A stretch of DNA of 64,000 nt from Clostridium beijerinckii (GTDB lineage Bacteria > Bacillota > Clostridia > Clostridiales > Clostridiaceae): the NCBI GenBank assembly GCA_003129525.1, contig CP029329.1:2399501-2463500 (forward strand). The letters run 5' to 3'. The notes beneath the pieces were generated by a model that was not told where the DNA came from, did not search any database, and saw only the letters and a list, made by a program, of their open reading frames with translations. The translations under genes were made by a program, and so were the position numbers. Each line of letters opens with the position of its first letter. The first letter of the stretch is position 1. This document shows, in pieces, positions 47,261 to 56,336 of this stretch.

Positions 47261-47416
47261 TATAAAAGCATCATATCTTTATACTTTTATGTATCTGTAA
47301 CATTATTGACTAAATTCTGTAACACAACTGTAAAAATACTTTTATATAATTAAAAAACAATTAGTTTATAAAAAAGATTTGTAGTGAAAAATAACATTGA
47401 AAAGGAAGCGATTTTA

Positions 47417-48220
47417 ATGAAAAATAAAAGTATTAAAAGCAAAGTTATTACAGGAGTTATTATAGCAAGCATGGTTATATATGGCAGTACTGCAGTGTTT
47501 GCTGCTGATGCAACAGGTACAACAAATACTAAAACAGCAACTCACCAAGGTAGAGGTAATGACTTCAAAACTAAACTTGATGCATTAGTAACAGCAGGAA
47601 CAATAACAGCAGATCAAGAAACTGCTATAAAAACTGCTCTTAGTCCACAAGGTAAATTTAAAGGTGATGCTAAAGGTGGAAAACATAAAGATATGTTCAA
47701 AACTAAACTTGCTACTTTAGTAACAGCAGGAACAATAACAGCAGATGAACAAACAGCAATAGAAACAGCTCTTTCAAGTGTTAAAGGAAACTTTAAAACA
47801 ATTCTTGATAGTTTAGTAACAGCAGGAACAATAACTTCAGATAAGGCAACTGCAATAGAAACAGCTCTTGCTCCACAAGGTAATTTTAAAGGTGGAAAAC
47901 ATAAAGATATGTTCAAGAGTAAACTTGCTACTTTAGTAACAGCAGGAACAATAACATCAGATGATCAAACAGCAATAGAGACAGCTCTTTCAAGTGCTAA
48001 AGGAAACTTTAAAACAATTCTTGCAGATTTAGTAACAGCAGGAACAATAACTTCAGATAAGGCAACTGCAATAGAAACTGCTATTGCTCAAAAAGATGGT
48101 TTTAAAGGTAGAGAACATAAAGATATGTTCAAGACTAAACTTGCAGAGTTAGTGACAGCAGGGACAATAACTGTAGATCAACAAACAGCAATAGAAGCAG
48201 CTCTTACTCCTTCTAAATAA
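47417..48220 (+). CDS. Secreted protein of six internal repeats
   Basis: Signal peptide of about 30 residues (ends VFAADA), then six repeats built on LVTAGTITxDxxTAIExAL, alternating with linkers such as GGKHKDMFKTKL and SSAKGNFKTIL. Each unit is likely a helix-turn-helix, giving a basic rod-like protein. The pattern recalls short clostridial secreted repeat proteins (DUF2680-like), though I cannot confirm the family. The repeats are also near-identical at DNA level. ATG 47417 follows AAGGAAG; an in-frame GTG at 47384 has no site. Confidence 0.8.
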   Translation: MKNKSIKSKVITGVIIASMVIYGSTAVFAADATGTTNTKTATHQGRGNDFKTKLDALVTAGTITADQETAIKTALSPQGKFKGDAKGGKHKDMFKTKLATLVTAGTITADEQTAIETALSSVKGNFKTILDSLVTAGTITSDKATAIETALAPQGNFKGGKHKDMFKSKLATLVTAGTITSDDQTAIETALSSAKGNFKTILADLVTAGTITSDKATAIETAIAQKDGFKGREHKDMFKTKLAELVTAGTITVDQQTAIEAALTPSK

Positions 48221-48240
48221 AATCAAAAATAACTAATTAG

Positions 48241-48336
48241 AATACCGCATTATAGATATGTATTTGCGGTATTTTGTTATTATAGTAAGTGTAAATGTAA
48301 AACCAGATATGAATGGTTAGCATTTACACTTATTTT
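48241..48336 (+). terminator. Two consecutive terminator hairpins
   Basis: First hairpin AATACCGCA / TGCGGTATT (48241-48273) followed by TTGTT. Second AAGTGTAAATG / CATTTACACTT (48287-48331) followed by ATTTTGTT. Both follow the repeat-protein gene. Confidence 0.8.
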
Positions 48337-48476
48337 GTTATACATAAAAGAGCCTAAAATAAGAGAAGTCAGTATTTTATTGATAAGTATTTACATAATT
48401 TTTTTTACTGAAGGTAAAAATACATTGAGAAAGTAAAAGACAACATAAAAATATAGAGAGGAGCAAATAAAACAGC

Positions 48477-49529
48477 TTGCTTTTTGCTGGTTTATTAGTG
48501 AAAGATATGTTTATACCTAACAGAATTATATTTGAGAAAAATTCATTAGAATATGGCATGGCTAAGGAGATTATGGATAAGTTTAAAGATAAGACTAACA
48601 TTGAAATCATAAATTTGACTTCTAATAAACTCAAACAACACATTCCTGGTAATGATTTATTCTATCAATATAGAGAAGGTAAGAAAACTTTAGTTGTTGG
48701 AATTAAAAAGAGTCTAAAGTTTCAAACATGTAAACCTTCAGCTCATTATCAACTTCCATTAGTATCAGGATGTATGGGGCAATGTGAATACTGCTATTTA
48801 AATACTATGCTCGGAGATAAGCCTTTTGTAAAAGTTAATGCTAATATAGAAGATATTCTTAACCAAGCTCAGAAGTATATAAATGAAAGGTTGCCAGATA
48901 TAACTATATTTGAAGGAGCCGCTACATCTGACCCTATACCTGTAGAGCCTTATACCCATTCTTTAGAGAAAGCAATAACATTCTTTGGAAGTAACAAAGC
49001 TGCTAGATTTAGATTTGTAACAAAATATAATGATATAGATTCATTACTTAATTTAGAACATAATGGCCATACAGAAATAAGGTTTAGTATTAATACTTCT
49101 TCCGTTATAAATCAATATGAACATTTTACAGCTTCTCGTGATAAAAGAATAGAAGCAAGTATAAAGGTGGCGGAGGCAGGATATCCTATGGGATTTTTAA
49201 TTGCTCCCGTATTTATTTATCCTAATTGGAAAGAAGAATATCATGATCTATTACTAGAATTAAAAAGCAAGCTTCCAAGTGATTTGAAATTTCCAGTAAC
49301 TTTTGAGATTATATCTCATCGTTATACTACAACAGCTAAAAATAGAATACTTCAAGTATTTCCTGAAAGTGAGTTACCGATGAATGACGAAGATCGTAAG
49401 TTTAAATATGGACAATTTGGATATGGAAAGTACTTATACCAAAAAGAAAACATAGATGAAATAAAACAATTCTTCAAAAAAGATATAGAAGAACTATTTA
49501 GCAATAAAGAAGTTAAATATATTATATAG
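48477..49529 (+). CDS. splB: Spore photoproduct lyase
   Basis: Radical-SAM enzyme that reverses the thymine dimer specific to UV-irradiated spore DNA. The [4Fe-4S] cysteines CMGQCEYCY (CX3CX2C) lie near residue 100, preceded by QLPLVSGCMG. FEGAATSDPIPVEP and the C-terminal FGYGKYLYQKE fit SPL. The start is uncertain: TTG 48477 is 13 bases after GAGAGGAG, whereas alignment by eye with Bacillus SplB favours the region around ATG 48507, which lacks a ribosome site. Expected to be forespore-expressed. Confidence 0.9.
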   Translation: MLFAGLLVKDMFIPNRIIFEKNSLEYGMAKEIMDKFKDKTNIEIINLTSNKLKQHIPGNDLFYQYREGKKTLVVGIKKSLKFQTCKPSAHYQLPLVSGCMGQCEYCYLNTMLGDKPFVKVNANIEDILNQAQKYINERLPDITIFEGAATSDPIPVEPYTHSLEKAITFFGSNKAARFRFVTKYNDIDSLLNLEHNGHTEIRFSINTSSVINQYEHFTASRDKRIEASIKVAEAGYPMGFLIAPVFIYPNWKEEYHDLLLELKSKLPSDLKFPVTFEIISHRYTTTAKNRILQVFPESELPMNDEDRKFKYGQFGYGKYLYQKENIDEIKQFFKKDIEELFSNKEVKYII

Positions 49530-49546
49530 TTGAAAATAATGAAGCC

Positions 49547-49577
49547 CACGCATATGTGGATTATATACATATGCGTG
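49547..49577 (+). terminator. Hairpin after splB
   Basis: Perfect 11-bp stem CACGCATATGT / ACATATGCGTG with a 9-base loop, 17 bp after the gene. It lacks a T run, so it is a weak terminator or RNA-stability element. The rest of the 309-base gap up to the PTS gene is A/T-rich. Confidence 0.55.
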
Positions 49578-49838
49578 CATCATAGTGCTAGAGTTAAAAT
49601 TAAAGACGCATTTCTTGATAAAATAGCTCCTATCCATTAAATAATATATTGAAAAAATAAAATAATATATCAAAAAATACTATTAATTTTTAAAACATTA
49701 TTAACATATACATTAGTGAAGATGTAATGAGAATAACTATAAAATTCCGTAAATATCATTAGCAATAATAAAATTACTAAACTATAAAAGCTATTTTCGT
49801 AATGTTTTCTAATTTATTATAAAAGAAAGGAGTTATTT

Positions 49839-51260
49839 ATGGATTATAAAAGAATTGCTCAGGAAGTTTTAGTTTCTGTAGGTGGAAAAGGTAATGTTTC
49901 TGGAAATGCAACATGTATGACAAGACTCCGTGTAACTATTAAAGATTCATCTAAAGTCAATATGGAGGTATTGAAAAAAATAGAAGGTGTTATGGGCATA
50001 GTTGAAGCTGATACATTGCAAATAGTTTTTGGACCTGGAAAAGTAACCAAGATTGGCGCAGAATTTTCTGAGCTAACAGGTATAGCACTTGGAACTTCAG
50101 AAGAAATAAACGTAGAAGACATTGCAAAAGAAAATAAAGCTGCAAACAAAGCAAAACAAACACACATAGTTCAAAGTTTTTTGAGAAAAATTGCAAATAT
50201 TTTCGTACCTTTACTTCCAGGAATAATAGCAGCTGGTTTGATTAATGGTATAACTAATGTTATAAATGTTTCTACACATGGCTCATTAAGTGGACAATGG
50301 TGGTATGAATGTATAAGAACAATGGGTTGGGCACTTTTTGCTTATTTACCTATTTTAGTTGGTATGAATGCAGCTAAAGAATTTAAAGGTTCTCCAGTAC
50401 TAGGTGCAATGGCAGGAGCTATGTCAATTGCAAATGTAGCTATGCCACTTCTTTCTAAATTTAAAGATGCATCAGTAGTTCTTCCATTAACAGGTACAGT
50501 ATTTAATCCAGCATCAGGCGGACTATTAGCTGCACTTATTGCCGGTATGTTCTTTGCTATTTTAGAACGTCAAATTCGTAAATTTATGCCAGATATACTT
50601 CAAACATTTTTTACTCCGCTATTAACAGTTATTATTGGTGGAATAATTACATTACTAGTACTTCAACCAATAGGCGCTGGTTTAACAGCTGGAATCTTTG
50701 GAATATTAAATTTTGTATATGGAAGTTTAGGCGTAGTTGGTGGATATATATTATCTGCTGGATTCTTACCTTTAGTTGCAGTTGGTTTACACCAAGCATT
50801 AACTCCAATTCATGCTATGTTAAATGACCCTAATGGCACTACACAAGGAATAAATTACTTATTACCAATCCTTATGATGGCAGGTGGAGGACAAGTGGGA
50901 GCCGGGTTTGCATTATATTTGAAAACAAAAAATAAGAAGTTAAAGCAATTAACTAGAGATTCATTACCAGTTGGGATATTAGGTATTGGTGAACCAATGA
51001 TGTATGCTGTAACACTTCCCCTTGGAAAACCATTTGTAACTGCATGCTTAGGAGCAGGGGTTGGTGGAATATTGGCATCTTTATTTAATTTAGGTACAGT
51101 ATCTCAAGGTGTATCTGGATTATTTGGATTATTAATAGTTATACCAGGAACTCAACTCTATTATATTATTGCTATGTTAGGTGCTTATGCAGGTGGATTT
51201 TTACTAACATATTTCTTTGGTGTTGATCATAATAGAATTGATGAAATCTATGGTAAATGA
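49839..51260 (+). CDS. PTS EIIBC permease, probably N-acetylmuramic acid type (MurP-like)
   Basis: Glucose/sucrose-superfamily PTS protein of 473 residues. The EIIB domain (1-80) has phospho-cysteine in NATCMTRLRV (about residue 27). A linker leads to the EIIC membrane domain with FVPLLPGIIAAGLINGI and the conserved GIGEPMMYAVTLPL (glycine-glutamate-proline) motif. There is no EIIA domain. MurNAc specificity is inferred mainly from a mupG remnant that overlaps its 3' end; sucrose/trehalose-type substrates remain possible. ATG 49839 follows AAAGGAG. Confidence 0.85.
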   Translation: MDYKRIAQEVLVSVGGKGNVSGNATCMTRLRVTIKDSSKVNMEVLKKIEGVMGIVEADTLQIVFGPGKVTKIGAEFSELTGIALGTSEEINVEDIAKENKAANKAKQTHIVQSFLRKIANIFVPLLPGIIAAGLINGITNVINVSTHGSLSGQWWYECIRTMGWALFAYLPILVGMNAAKEFKGSPVLGAMAGAMSIANVAMPLLSKFKDASVVLPLTGTVFNPASGGLLAALIAGMFFAILERQIRKFMPDILQTFFTPLLTVIIGGIITLLVLQPIGAGLTAGIFGILNFVYGSLGVVGGYILSAGFLPLVAVGLHQALTPIHAMLNDPNGTTQGINYLLPILMMAGGGQVGAGFALYLKTKNKKLKQLTRDSLPVGILGIGEPMMYAVTLPLGKPFVTACLGAGVGGILASLFNLGTVSQGVSGLFGLLIVIPGTQLYYIIAMLGAYAGGFLLTYFFGVDHNRIDEIYGK

Positions 51261-51378
51261 TTTTGGAATATCAATATATCTTGGAACAGGATATGAAAAA
51301 AACAAAGAAATAATTAAAATTGATGATATTAAATACTTGGATTATATTACTGATGGTCTGGGATTTAAATTTATATAG
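51250..51378 (+). pseudogene. mupG (DUF871) relic with internal deletion
   Basis: A 42-codon frame overlapping the PTS gene end. It begins MVNDFGISIYLGTGYEKNKE, like the N-terminus of MupG 6-phospho-N-acetylmuramidases (GISIYP...EE.K.YI), and ends IIKIDDIKYLDYITDGLGFK FI, like their C-terminus (D..LLDYI....F.FI). Start and end are joined in frame with about 300 residues missing. MupG works on MurNAc-6-P-GlcNAc, so its place behind a PTS gene supports a lost muropeptide-salvage operon. Confidence 0.55.
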
Positions 51379-51424
51379 TTTTAGAAAAAATAAAATCTAT
51401 CCCTTTATCTTAATCTATTGAAAT

Positions 51425-51649
51425 ATGAATAAGATAATTGGATGGATTTTGTTTTTTTTACTGATTACCGCTTGTAGAATTATAAATGCAAATAATTCAA
51501 TTTCAACTGTAAGTAAAGAGGAATATCAATATACGGTTCCGTTAAGTTATGTTTACTATGATAATTATATTTATTTTCATGGTACTAAAGATGGGAATAA
51601 ACTTAAAAATATTGCACAAAACAATAAAGCATCATTTATGTTGTTATAG
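51425..51649 (+). pseudogene. Fragment of a pyridoxamine-5'-phosphate-oxidase-like flavoprotein
   Basis: 74-codon frame. Its C-terminal half, YTVPLSYVYYDNYIYFHGTK then DGNKLKNIAQNNKASFMLL, matches the FMN-binding split barrel of PNPOx-like proteins (YVVPL.Y.Y....YFHG...G.K...I..N..V.F). The protein then stops where the barrel should go on, and the first 34 residues look unrelated. No ribosome site precedes ATG 51425. Likely a remnant. Confidence 0.5.
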
Positions 51650-51714
51650 ATACAGAAGTATTGCAAAGTGAATTTAGTAGAAAATATAAAATATAATTTA
51701 CAAAAGGAGAAATT

Positions 51715-52242
51715 ATGAGATATGTAGTAGTATGTGTAGTAAAAGGAAAAGCAGGAGACTTTAACAATAGTTTAAGAAAAGATCTCTTAGAAAAATTCAA
51801 TGCAAAATCATCTAAGTTACCAGCTCATTTCACTATTAATGCACCATTTGAATATGAGGGAGAAATTACTGAATTAAATAATGTTCTTGAAGATTTTAGT
51901 GGAAATGAAAAAGCAACGCCTTTTATGATAAATGGTTATGATCATTTTGATGATAGAGTAGTTTATATGAAGATAAATATGTCTACAGAAGCCAAAGATG
52001 TTCATGATAGGCTAATAGATAAGATGAGTTTTGTACCTTATATTGAATTTCAAAAAAAAGAGGGCAAAGATAAAACCTTCCATGTAACTTTAGCTTCAAA
52101 AAGGCTAAAGCCTCTGTACAATAAGGTGTGGGAATATGTTCATCAGTATCCTTGTGAATTTCAATGTTCATTTGATAATGTTACAATTTATAACTGGGAT
52201 GATGGTACTTGGAAGTTGTATAAGGAGTTTAAGTTTAAATAA
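51715..52242 (+). CDS. 2H phosphoesterase / 2'-5' RNA ligase family protein
   Basis: 175 residues with the two HxT motifs of the 2H superfamily: PAHFTINAPF (about residue 41) and TFHVTLASKRL (about residue 120). Members cleave or join 2',3'-cyclic or 2'-5' phosphates in RNA or nucleotides; the target here is unknown. ATG 51715 follows AAAAGGAG. Single gene with a terminator at 52286. Confidence 0.9.
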   Translation: MRYVVVCVVKGKAGDFNNSLRKDLLEKFNAKSSKLPAHFTINAPFEYEGEITELNNVLEDFSGNEKATPFMINGYDHFDDRVVYMKINMSTEAKDVHDRLIDKMSFVPYIEFQKKEGKDKTFHVTLASKRLKPLYNKVWEYVHQYPCEFQCSFDNVTIYNWDDGTWKLYKEFKFK

Positions 52243-52285
52243 ATATTAATATTGGGAATAGATTTAATGGTTATTTTGCAAGGAA

Positions 52286-52320
52286 TTTAACCACGTGTAT
52301 TTTATCGTGGTTAAAAAAAC
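52286..52320 (+). terminator. Intrinsic terminator
   Basis: Stem TTTAACCACG / CGTGGTTAAA with a 10-base loop and an A-rich tail (52286-52315). A very similar hairpin ends the uvsE gene at 61313. Confidence 0.75.
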
Positions 52321-52498
52321 AACTTCACTAATTAACGCAACTTTTTAATATTGTAAATTTATATTTTATTTGCGAATATTTAGACAATAAGAGATATAAT
52401 TGTTATAATTTAATAAATAGCAATAAGTAATAGTTTAATTCTGCATATTTGCATTATTAATAAAACTTAAATTATTATAAATGAAAAGGGGAATAACA

Positions 52499-53494
52499 AT
52501 GGCATTAAATTTAAGAGGAAGAAGTTTTTTGAAATTATTAGATTTTACACCAGAAGAAATTAGATATTTATTAGATTTATCTAAGGAATTAAAGACATTA
52601 AAAAGAACTGGAGTACCTCATGATAGATTAAGAGGTAAGAATATAGTTTTACTATTTGAAAAGACATCCACAAGAACAAGATGTGCTTTTGAGGTAGCAG
52701 GAAGCGATTTGGGTCTTGGAGTTACATATTTAGATTCAGCAGGGTCTCAAATGGGCAAAAAGGAAAGTGTTGCTGATACTGCAAGAGTTCTTGGAAGAAT
52801 GTATGATGGTATAGAATACAGAGGATTTAGTCAAGAAACAGTTGAGGAATTAGCTAAATATGCAGGAGTTCCTGTTTGGAATGGATTAACTGATGAATTT
52901 CATCCAACTCAAATGATTGCAGACCTTTTAACTATAGAAGAAAAGCTTGGAAGATTAAAGGGAGTTAATTTTGTATATATGGGTGATGCAAGAAATAATA
53001 TGGGGAATTCATTAATGGTGGCTTGTGCAAAAATGGGACTTAATTTTACAGCTTGTGCACCAAAGGAATTGTTCCCAGCAGAAGAATTAGTAGCAGAATG
53101 CAAGGAAATTGCAAAAGTAAGTGGTGCTACGATTGCTTTAACAGAAGATGTTAAAGCAGGAACTAAAAATGCAGATGTAATTTATACAGATGTGTGGGTT
53201 TCTATGGGGGAACCAGACGAAGTTTGGGAAAGCAGATTAAAACTATTGAGCCCATATCAAGTAAATAAATCAGTTATGGATAATGCCAATAAAGAAGCAA
53301 TCTTTATGCATTGTTTACCAGCTTATCATGATTTAAAAACAAAAGTTGGAAAAGATGTTGGAGAAAAATTTGGATTGACTGAGATAGAAGTTACAGATGA
53401 AGTATTTGAAGGAAAACAATCTGTAGTATTTGATGAGGCAGAAAATCGTATGCATTCCATTAAAGCAATAATTTTAGGAACACTTGGAGTATAA
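52499..53494 (+). CDS. argF: Ornithine carbamoyltransferase
   Basis: Makes citrulline from ornithine and carbamoyl phosphate. 331 residues. Carbamoyl-phosphate site [25 protein letters not shown], ornithine site [10 protein letters not shown] region and [10 protein letters not shown] are all intact. Start ATG 52499, behind AAGGGGAATAACA; an in-frame ATG at 52481 overlaps that site. It stands alone, away from other arg genes, so an anabolic or catabolic role cannot be fixed from context. Terminator follows. Confidence 0.95.
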   Translation: MALNLRGRSFLKLLDFTPEEIRYLLDLSKELKTLKRTGVPHDRLRGKNIVLLFEKTSTRTRCAFEVAGSDLGLGVTYLDSAGSQMGKKESVADTARVLGRMYDGIEYRGFSQETVEELAKYAGVPVWNGLTDEFHPTQMIADLLTIEEKLGRLKGVNFVYMGDARNNMGNSLMVACAKMGLNFTACAPKELFPAEELVAECKEIAKVSGATIALTEDVKAGTKNADVIYTDVWVSMGEPDEVWESRLKLLSPYQVNKSVMDNANKEAIFMHCLPAYHDLKTKVGKDVGEKFGLTEIEVTDEVFEGKQSVVFDEAENRMHSIKAIILGTLGV

Positions 53495-53585
53495 TGGTCA
53501 TTATAATTAGAAAATTAGACATACTGACTTGTTATTTTTTGAATATGACTTATATGATTATATCGTAAAGTCAATTAGATATTAT

Positions 53586-53627
53586 AATCCTAATGCTTGG
53601 CCTGATTAGCTAGGCATTAGGATTTTT
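53586..53627 (+). terminator. Intrinsic terminator of argF
   Basis: Stem AATCCTAATGC / GCATTAGGATT followed by TTTTC (53586-53627), 91 bp after argF. Confidence 0.85.
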
Positions 53628-53790
53628 CATATTATTATGTTTAATGTTTATAAGGCCTTATAAATTTTTTTGATTTTGCACATAATAAAATATAGGTGAT
53701 TATAAAAGAGACTACAAAAAAATAAAGTTTATGCACATGGCATATTTCCAAAATAATTATATTTATGTAAAGTATTATTAGGTGATTATA

Positions 53791-54123
53791 ATGAAAAGCG
53801 GAGTCAATTATAGGGAAGTTGGAGATAGAATTAGGGCAGAAAGAGAACAGTTCGGAATATCAAGGGAAAAGTTTGCAGAAATTCTAAGTTTATCACCATT
53901 TTTTGTAGGCCAAATTGAAAGAGGCGAAAGAAAAATGAGTATTAGTACGCTGATAAATGTTTCAGAATGTTTGCATATATCAATAGATTATTTGATTTTT
54001 GGAGAAGTTCACAAGAAAGAAGAATATAATAGTTTACTATCGTTAATTGGTAAGTGTTCATCAGAAGAAGCTCGAATTATTGAAGAAATTATAAAAACAA
54101 TTTTACCTCATATTACAAAATAA
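53791..54123 (+). CDS. XRE-family transcriptional regulator
   Basis: 110 residues with a classic Cro/C1 helix-turn-helix (VGDRIRAEREQFGISREKFA, EILSLSPFFVGQIERGERKM) and a short helical C-terminal part. Resembles small clostridial regulators similar to SinR or Xre. ATG 53791 after TTAGGTGAT. Transcribed alone with a terminator behind it. The Spo0E-like gene follows on the same strand. Target genes unknown. Confidence 0.92.
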   Translation: MKSGVNYREVGDRIRAEREQFGISREKFAEILSLSPFFVGQIERGERKMSISTLINVSECLHISIDYLIFGEVHKKEEYNSLLSLIGKCSSEEARIIEEIIKTILPHITK

Positions 54124-54150
54124 AGACTGATGAGGCAACCCAATACATAA

Positions 54151-54205
54151 AAAAAATATGCTGTAGGCCTATATTGATAGTAGGCTTAAGGCATATTTTT
54201 TGTTT
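54151..54205 (+). terminator. Intrinsic terminator
   Basis: Stem AAAAAATATGC / GCATATTTTTT (54151-54201) with an inner GCCTA/TAGGC helix, followed by GTTTT. Confidence 0.85.
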
Positions 54206-54324
54206 TACATTTTTTAGATATAGTATAATATGATGTGAAATTATGGTAAACATGAATATTTATATTAAAATTATAGTTTTTTATGCGGAATAAGAACGCT
54301 TAAATATATTAAAGGCGGAAATTT

Positions 54325-54510
54325 ATGAATAGAGAAACAAATGAGCACTTAGATAAAGAGGAACTTGAAAAGCATATTTGCGAACTAAGAGAGGTTTTAA
54401 ATGAAATATGTGCTACAGCTGAAGATGCAGAAGGACTAAAACAAAGATTAATTGTAAGTCAGCGCATGGATCGACTTATTGTTCAATATATGAATAAATA
54501 TAATATCTAA
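54325..54510 (+). CDS. Spo0E-family aspartyl-phosphate phosphatase
   Basis: 61 residues, two helices. The signature SQxxDxLI is present as SQRMDRLIVQYM near the C-terminus, after KHICELREVLNEICATA. Spo0E-type proteins remove phosphate from Spo0A, delaying sporulation. In clostridia, which lack the Bacillus phosphorelay, they may act directly on Spo0A. ATG 54325 has AAGGCGG upstream. Confidence 0.88.
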   Translation: MNRETNEHLDKEELEKHICELREVLNEICATAEDAEGLKQRLIVSQRMDRLIVQYMNKYNI

Positions 54511-54524
54511 ATAGTCAATATTTA

Positions 54525-54567
54525 AACAGACTAGTTACAAATGAATGAAATTAATAACTAGTCTGTT
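54525..54567 (+). terminator. Intrinsic terminator-like hairpin after Spo0E-like gene
   Basis: Perfect 13-bp stem AACAGACTAGTTA / TAACTAGTCTGTT, 15 bp after the stop, with a modest T content behind it. Confidence 0.7.
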
Positions 54568-54697
54568 GTAGTTTATGTCTATTTTTTTAGAAATTCATAG
54601 TAATTATAATTTTAGTAAGTAATGAAATAGTTATTTTTTGATTTTAGCAAATAAATAGTGCTGACTAAAATTATTGCATCAAAATACAAAAAATCTC

Positions 54698-54728
54698 TTG
54701 CCATAGAGTATACTCTAAGGGTTATATT
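54698..54728 (+). promoter_or_regulatory. MerR-type promoter of the MocA-family oxidoreductase gene
   Basis: -35 TTGCCA (54698-54703), 19-bp spacer holding the perfect dyad TAGAGTATACTCTA followed by AGGG, and -10 TATATT (54723-54728). The layout and the ACTCTAAGG half match the alcohol dehydrogenase promoter at 27181, pointing to control by the same MerR-family activator. No MerR gene is in the window. Confidence 0.65.
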
Positions 54729-54781
54729 GTAATAAGATACATTCAAATACAATAAAATATAATTGTAAAGGGGTTAGTGTA

Positions 54782-55759
54782 ATGAATAAGATGAAAATGG
54801 CAATTTTAGGAGCAGGATCTATTGCAAGGCAAATGGCATTTACTATTTCTAAGATGGAAAATGTAGATACATATGCAGTTGCAGCGAGGGAGTTTGAAAG
54901 AGCGGAAAAATTTGCAAAGGAGTTTGGATTTGAAAAAGCATATGGTTCTTATGAGGAAATGTTAAATGATGAAAATGTAGATTTAGTGTATATTGCAACA
55001 CCACATTCTCATCATTATGAACATTCTATAATGTGTTTAAATCATGGGAAACACGTACTTTGTGAGAAAGCTTTTACAGCTAATGCAAAGCAAGCTGAAG
55101 AAGTATTAAAATTAGCAGAAAGCAAAAAGCTATTAATAACAGAAGCAATATGGACACGTTATATGCCAATGGCAAAAACGTTAAATGAAGTAATTGAAAG
55201 TGGTATTATTGGAGAAGTAACTTCTTTAAATACTAATTTAGGATATATAATAAAAGATATTCCAAGGATGATAGAACCAAAACTTGCTGGTGGAGCTTTG
55301 TTAGATTTAGGCGTTTATACAATTAATTTTGCATCAATGATTTTTGGAGATAAAATTAAAAGTATTTCATCTACAGCAATAAAAACCCAAAGCGGAGTTG
55401 ATGCTCAAAATAGCATTACATTATGTTATGAGGATGGGAAAATGGCAATACTAAATAGCACAATGCTTGCAGTGACTGATCGCCAAGGCGTTATTAATGG
55501 AGATAAAGGATATATTGTCGTTGAAAATATTAATAATTATGAAAAAATCAGAGTTTTTTCTTTAGATAGGGAAGAAATTGCAGTTTATGACAGACCAAAA
55601 CAAATAAGCGGTTATGAATATGAAGTTGAAGCTGCTATAAAAGCAATTCAGAATAAAGAAATAGAATGTCCACAAATGCCACACAAAGAAACACTTAGAA
55701 TTATGAAACTTATGGATTCATTAAGACATGAATGGGGAGTTTATTATCCATTTGAATAG
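54782..55759 (+). CDS. Gfo/Idh/MocA-family oxidoreductase
   Basis: NAD(P)-dependent dehydrogenase of 325 residues. The Rossmann motif is AILGAGSIARQMA at the N-terminus, then the family markers YIATPHSHHYEH, HVLCEKAFTANAKQAEE (catalytic Lys in EKA) and GGALLDLGVYTINFA. Substrates are usually sugars or cyclitols, or trans-dihydrodiols in the dimeric subgroup this resembles. ATG 54782 follows AAAGGGG. A MerR-type promoter and a terminator make it a single-gene unit. Confidence 0.93.
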   Translation: MNKMKMAILGAGSIARQMAFTISKMENVDTYAVAAREFERAEKFAKEFGFEKAYGSYEEMLNDENVDLVYIATPHSHHYEHSIMCLNHGKHVLCEKAFTANAKQAEEVLKLAESKKLLITEAIWTRYMPMAKTLNEVIESGIIGEVTSLNTNLGYIIKDIPRMIEPKLAGGALLDLGVYTINFASMIFGDKIKSISSTAIKTQSGVDAQNSITLCYEDGKMAILNSTMLAVTDRQGVINGDKGYIVVENINNYEKIRVFSLDREEIAVYDRPKQISGYEYEVEAAIKAIQNKEIECPQMPHKETLRIMKLMDSLRHEWGVYYPFE

Positions 55760-55871
55760 TTTAAATTAATAGCTATTACATCTTGGAAGAATTCTTTATA
55801 ATTTAGGATTCTAGTTTAATATAAACACTGATAGAAACTAAAAACAAGAGTATCTAGCGGTATTTCAAAAA

Positions 55872-55916
55872 AATAACAGACCTAATATACAAGTATATTG
55901 GATCTGTTATTTTTTT
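55872..55916 (+). terminator. Intrinsic terminator
   Basis: Stem AATAACAGA-CC / GG-TCTGTTATT (55872-55912) followed by TTTTT. It can serve the MocA-family gene and, on the other strand, the convergent rubredoxin-like gene. Confidence 0.8.
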
Positions 55917-55968
55917 ATTATCATTAGTTTACATGATGTCTAATAAATAACTGTATATGTTTAATATT

Positions 55969-56304
55969 CTACCACTTACCGTTAGTCATATGTCCTGCTA
56001 GTTCAGCCTTTGATCTTTGTTTTATAGTCCAAACTTCATTTTTTGCTTTTTCAAAAGCACCTACACAATTAGGATCTAGATTTATTTTTATACCTTCAAT
56101 AGAAAGTTTGGCAATTTTATCAGCCAATGCAATGATTTCCATATGAATATCATTTGTTCTATCCGATTGGTAAATTTTATTGGCATCTTCGCTACTTAAT
56201 TCAATGAATTTTTCTTTACCCATAAGACATTTTGGACATTTTTCAGGAGCTTCTTCGCCTTCACTTATAAATCCACAAACAGTACATTTAAATAATTTTT
56301 TCAT
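55969..56304 (-). CDS. Rubredoxin-like iron protein
   Basis: 111 residues. An N-terminal rubredoxin-like knuckle pair, FKCTVCGFISEGEEAPEKCP then KC, can hold one Fe. The helical remainder (HMEIIALADKIAKLSIEGIK, KAELAGHMTNGKW) resembles one side of the ferritin-like part of reverse rubrerythrins but is too short for a full di-iron site. Probably an electron carrier in oxygen or peroxide defence. ATG 56304 follows AGGAGG. Two matching palindromes lie upstream. Confidence 0.8.
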   Translation of the reverse strand: MKKLFKCTVCGFISEGEEAPEKCPKCLMGKEKFIELSSEDANKIYQSDRTNDIHMEIIALADKIAKLSIEGIKINLDPNCVGAFEKAKNEVWTIKQRSKAELAGHMTNGKW

Positions 56305-56336
56305 AATAATACCTCCTGTTAAAATAATTTATTTAT

